Shown here piece by piece: positions 59,873 through 64,000 of a DNA stretch of 64,000 bases. Source of the stretch: Opitutaceae bacterium (GTDB taxonomy: Bacteria > Verrucomicrobiota > Verrucomicrobiia > Opitutales > Opitutaceae); assembly GCA_028284235.1 (NCBI GenBank), contig JANQSC010000014.1:46412-110411 (forward strand), given 5' to 3'. The notes beneath the pieces are model-generated. The model was not told where the DNA came from. It made no database searches and was given only the letters and a program-made list of their open reading frames with translations. Position numbers and translations under genes: made by a program. Within the stretch, counting starts at the first letter, position 1. Every line of letters begins with the position of its first letter.

Positions 59873-59978
59873 GATCTTAATCCTAATCATACTCTTAATC
59901 ATAATCTAAGTCTTAATCACCCAACCCTTTCCCGAATGGATTGGGAGTAAGATTAGGATTAGGAGAAAGAGTATGATC
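59873..59978. repeat. ATTAGG/ATTAAG-rich inverted intergenic element, copy 2
   Basis: Runs of CTTAATC/CTAATC units (left) pair imperfectly with ATTAGG/ATTAAG units (right), around a CCCTTTCCC centre. It lies between the convergent methyltransferase and gpsA genes and shares composition and unit sequence with 13074-13172. Confidence 0.7.
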
Positions 59979-59980
59979 GA

Positions 59981-60985
59981 CTACTCGCTCTTGAGGTCCC
60001 GGCTCATCAAGTCGTTCAGCGCGGCTATGGGCGACTTGTCTTGGTAGAGGATCTCGTAGACTTGATCGAGGATCGGGGCTTCCACACCCTTCGCCGCGAG
60101 TGTCTCGTGGAACGAACGCGCGGTGCGGTAGCCTTCCACCGCGGTTTTTTGCGACGCAATAACGGAGCTCGCGTTTTTCCCCTTGGCAATCGCTTCACCG
60201 AAGGAGCGGTTTCTGCTCCAGTCCCCATGGCAGGTCGCCACCAGGTCGCCAAACCCGCTCAATCCGTAAAACGTCTCCGCGTTCGCCCCGAGCCCCTGAC
60301 CGACTCGGACCATTTCGGCCAAGGCCCGCGTTAACAGGGCCGCCTGCGCGTTGTCGCCGAGCTCCAGTCCTTGGCAACAGCCCGCGGCGATGGCGTAGAC
60401 ATTTTTGAGGCAACCCCCGAGCTCGACGCCTTTCAAATCCTCGCCGAGGTAGATCCGCATGCTCGGACCGCTCAAGGCGGCTTGCGTTTGCTCAACGACC
60501 GGATGCGTTTCGTTGCACGCCAGCGTCATCGCCGCCGGCTTTCCGCTGGCCACTTCTCCGGCAAAGGTCGGGCCCGACAGGCAACCCACCCGGTCGTCGG
60601 GAAATCGCTCCGCGATAATTTCGCAGGGCGTTTTGCCGGTATCCAGCTCGAGCCCTTTGGCCAGGCTCACGAAGAGCCGCTGCCCATTCGAGGAAATCGC
60701 CGCGATGCGGTCCAGCCAACTTCGAAGAGCGTAGGACGGCGCCCCCATGAAGACGATATGCGTCTCCTCGAGCGGCGTTTCGTCCAAAGTTTCGACGGCG
60801 ATCGATTCCGGGAGAGCGTGGCCCGGAAGGTAGTCCGCGTTCACACGCGTTTCCCGAATTGATCGAGCCTGTGACTCGCGACGGGCCCGCAGAGAAACGC
60901 GATGCCCCTGACGATCGAGATGGAGGGCCATCGCGGTTCCCCAGGCGCCGGCGCCGCATATCGCTACGTTCAGTTTTTCGGACAT
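59981..60985 (-). CDS. gpsA: glycerol-3-phosphate dehydrogenase [NAD(P)+]
   Basis: GpsA makes sn-glycerol-3-phosphate from dihydroxyacetone phosphate for phospholipid synthesis. The 334-residue protein has the NAD motif VAICGAGAWGTAMALHL, VSLAKGLELDTGKT, LSGPTFAGEVASGKPAAMTLA, GVELGGCLKNVYAIAAG (catalytic lysine) and GLSGFGDLVATCHGDWSRNR. ATG 60985 is the start. No partner acyltransferase gene is adjacent. Confidence 0.97.
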   Translation of the reverse strand: MSEKLNVAICGAGAWGTAMALHLDRQGHRVSLRARRESQARSIRETRVNADYLPGHALPESIAVETLDETPLEETHIVFMGAPSYALRSWLDRIAAISSNGQRLFVSLAKGLELDTGKTPCEIIAERFPDDRVGCLSGPTFAGEVASGKPAAMTLACNETHPVVEQTQAALSGPSMRIYLGEDLKGVELGGCLKNVYAIAAGCCQGLELGDNAQAALLTRALAEMVRVGQGLGANAETFYGLSGFGDLVATCHGDWSRNRSFGEAIAKGKNASSVIASQKTAVEGYRTARSFHETLAAKGVEAPILDQVYEILYQDKSPIAALNDLMSRDLKSE

Positions 60986-61217
60986 CGGTCGGTTTCTACC
61001 AACGGCATCGTCGCGAAGGCAATCCGCGAAACCGCGTTTTGCAGACCCGGTGTATCCAAAAGATGGCGAATAGCCCCCATCGCGTCGGTCGCCGCCTTAG
61101 AGGCAACCCCTCAATTTGCGACTTCGGAACGAAAAGATAAATGGAATCATTGAATATTGAACGGAACCCTCCGATTAACGTCTTGATAAATGTGGGCGCA
61201 GTCTCTTAAATAAACGA

Positions 61218-61481
61218 ATGTTCGGTTTCCTTTCTAACAAGCTTCGCAGAAAACGCGTCAAGAACGACGCGCTGCTCGATAGCAGTTCAGAGGACTTCCG
61301 GATGCAAAACGCCCAGTTTGTGAGCTTTCTGCAGAAGAGTGGATTCCGCAAACGCCAGCTCGATCGCCACGAGCGATCGAAGCGCTTCAAGAAGCTCGTC
61401 ACCATTGGATTCGCGTGGGCCATCTGCGCCGGAGCCCTATGGGTCGCGGTCGAAAGCGCTCAAGCGCTTTCTCTTTTCTAG
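61218..61481 (+). CDS. small tail-anchored membrane protein
   Basis: An 87-residue protein with a strongly basic N-terminal 60 residues (KLRRKRVKNDALL, FRKRQLDRHERSKRFKKLV) and a C-terminal membrane helix (IGFAWAICAGALWVAVESAQAL). No recognised family. The tail-anchor topology with a basic cytosolic part suggests binding to DNA, RNA or lipid, but this is only a composition argument. It stands alone between gpsA and the sdh genes. Confidence 0.65.
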   Translation: MFGFLSNKLRRKRVKNDALLDSSSEDFRMQNAQFVSFLQKSGFRKRQLDRHERSKRFKKLVTIGFAWAICAGALWVAVESAQALSLF

Positions 61482-61564
61482 CTCTGCCGGGCCAAAGGCG
61501 TGATATCGCCACGGGGCAGTAACTACACTGTGAATCCGCTGTAGGGGCGTTCCGAAATCCTCGC

Positions 61565-62329
61565 CTAGAGTGCAGTCGCTTTGAACACGCTCTTGACGCT
61601 AGCCGTCATGTAGTCGCGATTCAGCTTGGATATGAATTCTTCGCTGATCAGCTTCGGGCAGGCCGCCGAGCATTCATACTGATTGGTGCAATTGCCGAAT
61701 CCGGCTTCGTCCATGGTGGCGACCATGTTCAAGACGCGGGAGTCCTTTTCGGGCTGACCTTGAGGCAGCAGATTGAGCTGACCGGCCTTGGCGGACACGA
61801 AGAGCATGGCCGACGAGTTTTTGCACGCCGCGACGCAAGCGCCGCAACCGATGCACGCGGCGGCGTCCATCGCCAAGTCCGCCACGTCTTTGCCGATCGG
61901 CAGCGCATTGGCGTCTTCGCAACTTCCCGCCCGGGCCGTGATGAAGCCTCCCGACTGCATGATCGAGTCGAAGGACGATCGGTCGGTAATGAGATCCTTC
62001 TGGACCGGAAAGGCGCTGGCGCGAAACGGCTCAACCGTGATCCGGTCGCCGTCCTTGAAGCTCCGCATGTAGGTCTGGCAGGTCGTCACTCCAGATTCGG
62101 GCCCGTGCGGCTTGCCGTCGATCATGCAGGAGCAAGTGCCACAAATGCCCTCTCGGCAATCGTGGGCGAACGCGATCGGGTCTTCGCCCTTGGTGGTCAG
62201 ATCCTCGTTGACGACGTCGAGCATCTCGAGAAACGACATGTTCGGATTCAACCCATCCGCTTCGTACTCCTCAAACTTGCCGGCGGAATCGCCGTCCTTT
62301 TGTCGCCAAACTCGTAGTGTTACTTTCAT
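61565..62329 (-). CDS. sdhB: succinate dehydrogenase iron-sulfur subunit
   Basis: The 254-residue subunit passes electrons from FAD to the quinone site. The 2Fe-2S motif is Cys58-x4-Cys63-x2-Cys66 (CREGICGTC) plus Cys84. A ferredoxin-like CIGCGACVAACKNSS and later CSAACP motifs hold the 4Fe-4S and 3Fe-4S clusters. The sequence is of the Bacillus/Chlamydia-type (single cytochrome b subunit, menaquinone) rather than the E. coli type. It lies 34 bases downstream of sdhA. Confidence 0.95.
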   Translation of the reverse strand: MKVTLRVWRQKDGDSAGKFEEYEADGLNPNMSFLEMLDVVNEDLTTKGEDPIAFAHDCREGICGTCSCMIDGKPHGPESGVTTCQTYMRSFKDGDRITVEPFRASAFPVQKDLITDRSSFDSIMQSGGFITARAGSCEDANALPIGKDVADLAMDAAACIGCGACVAACKNSSAMLFVSAKAGQLNLLPQGQPEKDSRVLNMVATMDEAGFGNCTNQYECSAACPKLISEEFISKLNRDYMTASVKSVFKATAL

Positions 62330-62363
62330 TTTTTAAAACGGTGTTGAGGGAAGACCTTGTCGT

Positions 62364-64000
62364 CTACTTATAGCTTCGCGTTACCATTTTGACCGACTCG
62401 TATTCCAGCTTTTCGCGATGGTGGGTCGGCTCCTCTCCTTTTCCGTTCCATTCCCAGGCGGATACATGGCCGAATCTCTCGTCGTCACGCAGGGCCTCGC
62501 CATCGGGATACTGGTACTCCTCGCGGAAGTGGCCGCCGCAGGATTCATCCCGCGCCAACGCGTCGCGGCACATCAGCTCGCCCAGCTCGAAGAAGTCCGC
62601 CACGCGGCCGGCGATTTCCAGGGACTGGTTGAGGGAGTCCGCCGTTCCCGGAACACACACATCCTCATCGAATTCCTGGCGCAACTCGGGGATCAGCCGG
62701 ATCGCCTCTTCCAGGCCCGCCTTGTTGCGGGCCATGCCGCACTTGTCCCACATGATCTTGCCCAAACGTTTATGAAAACTCTTCACCGTCTGCTTGCCGT
62801 TGTTCTCAAGGAGAGCCCGAGTCCGGTTCGCTACTTCCTCTTCGGCTTTGGCGAACTCTGGATGATCGGTCGGTGGAGCGGGATCGCGCGGCACGTCCGC
62901 CAGGTAGTGGGGAATTGTATACGGCAAAACGAAATAACCGTCAGCCAGCCCTTGCATGAGAGCGGACGCCCCCAATCGGTTCGCACCATGATCCGAGAAG
63001 TTCGCTTCGCCGAGAACGAAACAGCCCGGAATGGTGCTCATCAAATTGTAGTCGACCCAAAGCCCGCCCATCGTGTAGTGGACGGCAGGATAGATACGCA
63101 TTGGCTGCTTGTAAGCGCTTTCGCCCGTAATCTCGTGGTAGATGTCGAACAGATTCCCGTAGCGCTCGCGAATCGCGGGCTCGCCTAGACGATCAATCGC
63201 GTCCTTGAAATCCAGATACACGCCAAGTCCCGTTTCGCCGACGCCGCGACCCTCGTCGCACGCTTCTTTCGCCGCTCGCGAGGAAATATCGCGCGGCGCG
63301 AGATTTCCAAAGCTTGGATACTTTCGCTCCAGGTAGTAGTCGCGTTCGTCTTCCGGGATCTGGTCCGCGGGGCGCGTGTCCCCTTGCTTCTTCGGCGCCC
63401 AAATCCGGCCGTCGTTGCGGAGCGACTCCGACATGAGCGTTAGCTTGGACTGGTAGTCGCCGGAGACGGGAATGCAAGTCGGGTGGATCTGCGTGTAGCA
63501 AGGATTGGCGAAGGCCGCCCCTTTGCGATGGGCCCGCCACGCCGCCGTGACGTTGGAATTGAGAGCGTTGGTGGACAGGTAGAAGACGTTGCCGTAGCCG
63601 CCGGTCGCCAGGACCACCGCGTGGGCCGAATGGCGCTCGACCGCTCCGGTGATCACGTTGCGGGTGATGATGCCGCGGGCGTGCCCGTCGATCAGAACCA
63701 GCTCGAGCATCTCGTGGTTCGCGTTCATGCGAACGTTGCCCAGGCCGATCTGGCGGCTGAGCCCCGAATACGCTCCGAGCAGGAGCTGCTGGCCGGTTTG
63801 GCCTCGGGCGTAGAAAGTGCGGGACACCTGAGCCCCGCCGAAGGAACGGTTCGCGAGCAAGCCTCCGTACTCGCGGGCGAAGGGAACGCCGAGAGCGACG
63901 CACTGGTCGATGATGTTGGCGCTGACCTGGGCCAGGCGATAGACGTTTGCCTCGCGCGAGCGGAAATCGCCCCCTTTTACCGTGTCGTAGAAAAGTCGAT
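62364..64000 (-). CDS. sdhA: succinate dehydrogenase flavoprotein subunit (3' part, runs off the right edge)
   Basis: This is about 545 residues of the C-terminal part of SdhA; the open frame continues through the right edge, so the N-terminal FAD motif is missing from view. Visible segments include [71 protein letters not shown] (FAD), IHPTC (substrate site) and [12 protein letters not shown]. The C-terminus ends [13 protein letters not shown]. The type is the Bacillus/Bacteroides one, used with menaquinone. The cytochrome subunit gene sdhC is expected beyond 64000. Confidence 0.95.
   Translation of the reverse strand, partial: RLFYDTVKGGDFRSREANVYRLAQVSANIIDQCVALGVPFAREYGGLLANRSFGGAQVSRTFYARGQTGQQLLLGAYSGLSRQIGLGNVRMNANHEMLELVLIDGHARGIITRNVITGAVERHSAHAVVLATGGYGNVFYLSTNALNSNVTAAWRAHRKGAAFANPCYTQIHPTCIPVSGDYQSKLTLMSESLRNDGRIWAPKKQGDTRPADQIPEDERDYYLERKYPSFGNLAPRDISSRAAKEACDEGRGVGETGLGVYLDFKDAIDRLGEPAIRERYGNLFDIYHEITGESAYKQPMRIYPAVHYTMGGLWVDYNLMSTIPGCFVLGEANFSDHGANRLGASALMQGLADGYFVLPYTIPHYLADVPRDPAPPTDHPEFAKAEEEVANRTRALLENNGKQTVKSFHKRLGKIMWDKCGMARNKAGLEEAIRLIPELRQEFDEDVCVPGTADSLNQSLEIAGRVADFFELGELMCRDALARDESCGGHFREEYQYPDGEALRDDERFGHVSAWEWNGKGEEPTHHREKLEYESVKMVTRSYK

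Noticed and set aside
60975..61085. Minus-strand frame of about 36 codons (MGAIRHLLDTPGLQNAV...) overlapping the gpsA start
   Set aside because: Short, overlaps gpsA by about 15 bases, no ribosome binding site and no clear hydrophobic or helical pattern; most likely chance.

Overview
The window is a bacterial chromosome segment with GC-rich genes and short intergenic gaps. It most likely comes from a marine or aquatic member of the Verrucomicrobiota, class Opitutia (Pelagicoccus/Coraliomargarita-like). This placement is inference. It rests on a protein ending in a VPDGGST-type sorting tail, a secreted protein with the GVALIEVY-type repeat module, SdhAB of the menaquinone-linked (Bacillus/Chlamydia) type, a CoaX pantothenate kinase, and the near absence of Shine-Dalgarno sequences. 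I saw no tRNA, rRNA, CRISPR array, prophage or complete insertion sequence.

Layout. 1-4.0 kb: the 5' part of an OxyR-like regulator with a four-quarter OxyR operator, a small membrane protein, a zinc-ribbon membrane protein and glmS. 4.2-6.1 kb: an AT-rich patch with an FkbM-type methyltransferase and little else. 6.1-13.1 kb: RapA, a DUF1835-like protein, an HDOD protein coupled to the SthA transhydrogenase, and a SelW-type CxxC protein. 13.2-21.3 kb: Spx/ArsC-like protein, RluA-type synthase and a two-component locus. The locus holds an NtrC-type regulator, a small secreted Spy/ZraP-like protein preceded by a sigma-54 promoter and two upstream activator sites, an outer-membrane barrel, a membrane histidine kinase, and a PQQ-propeller protein overlapping the kinase gene. 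It looks like a ZraPSR-type envelope stress circuit with new parts and is the main candidate for an undescribed system. 21.5-25.6 kb: exonuclease, glycosyltransferase, SMUG-type glycosylase, several tiny genes and aat.

25.6-31.1 kb: a complete biotin operon (bioA-B-D-F-esterase-C) with a BirA-like operator in front of bioA. 31.1-34.4 kb: a peroxiredoxin-MauE-rhodanese operon, an Hpt protein and a second HDOD protein. 34.5-40.3 kb: an active/inactive M16 peptidase pair, a CehA/McbA-type hydrolase and an orphan vsr. 40.4-43.2 kb: panB-panC-coaX-panD. 43.4-49.4 kb: methyltransferase, MurA-like enzyme, ECF sigma with likely anti-sigma, LemA and an M48 protease. 49.6-54.8 kb: gmk, membrane protein, miaB, cmoA-cmoB and the VPDGG-CTERM protein. 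55-64 kb: a TRAP transporter, a methyltransferase, gpsA, sdhB and truncated sdhA.

Two families of intergenic repeats sit between convergent genes. One is an 81-bp GTAG-flanked double-hairpin (REP/BIME-like) element at 40.3 and 49.5 kb. The other is an ATTAGG/ATTAAG-rich inverted element at 13.1 and 59.9 kb. Gene starts were moved to internal ATG/GTG codons where family alignment, overlap or a regulatory site argued for it.
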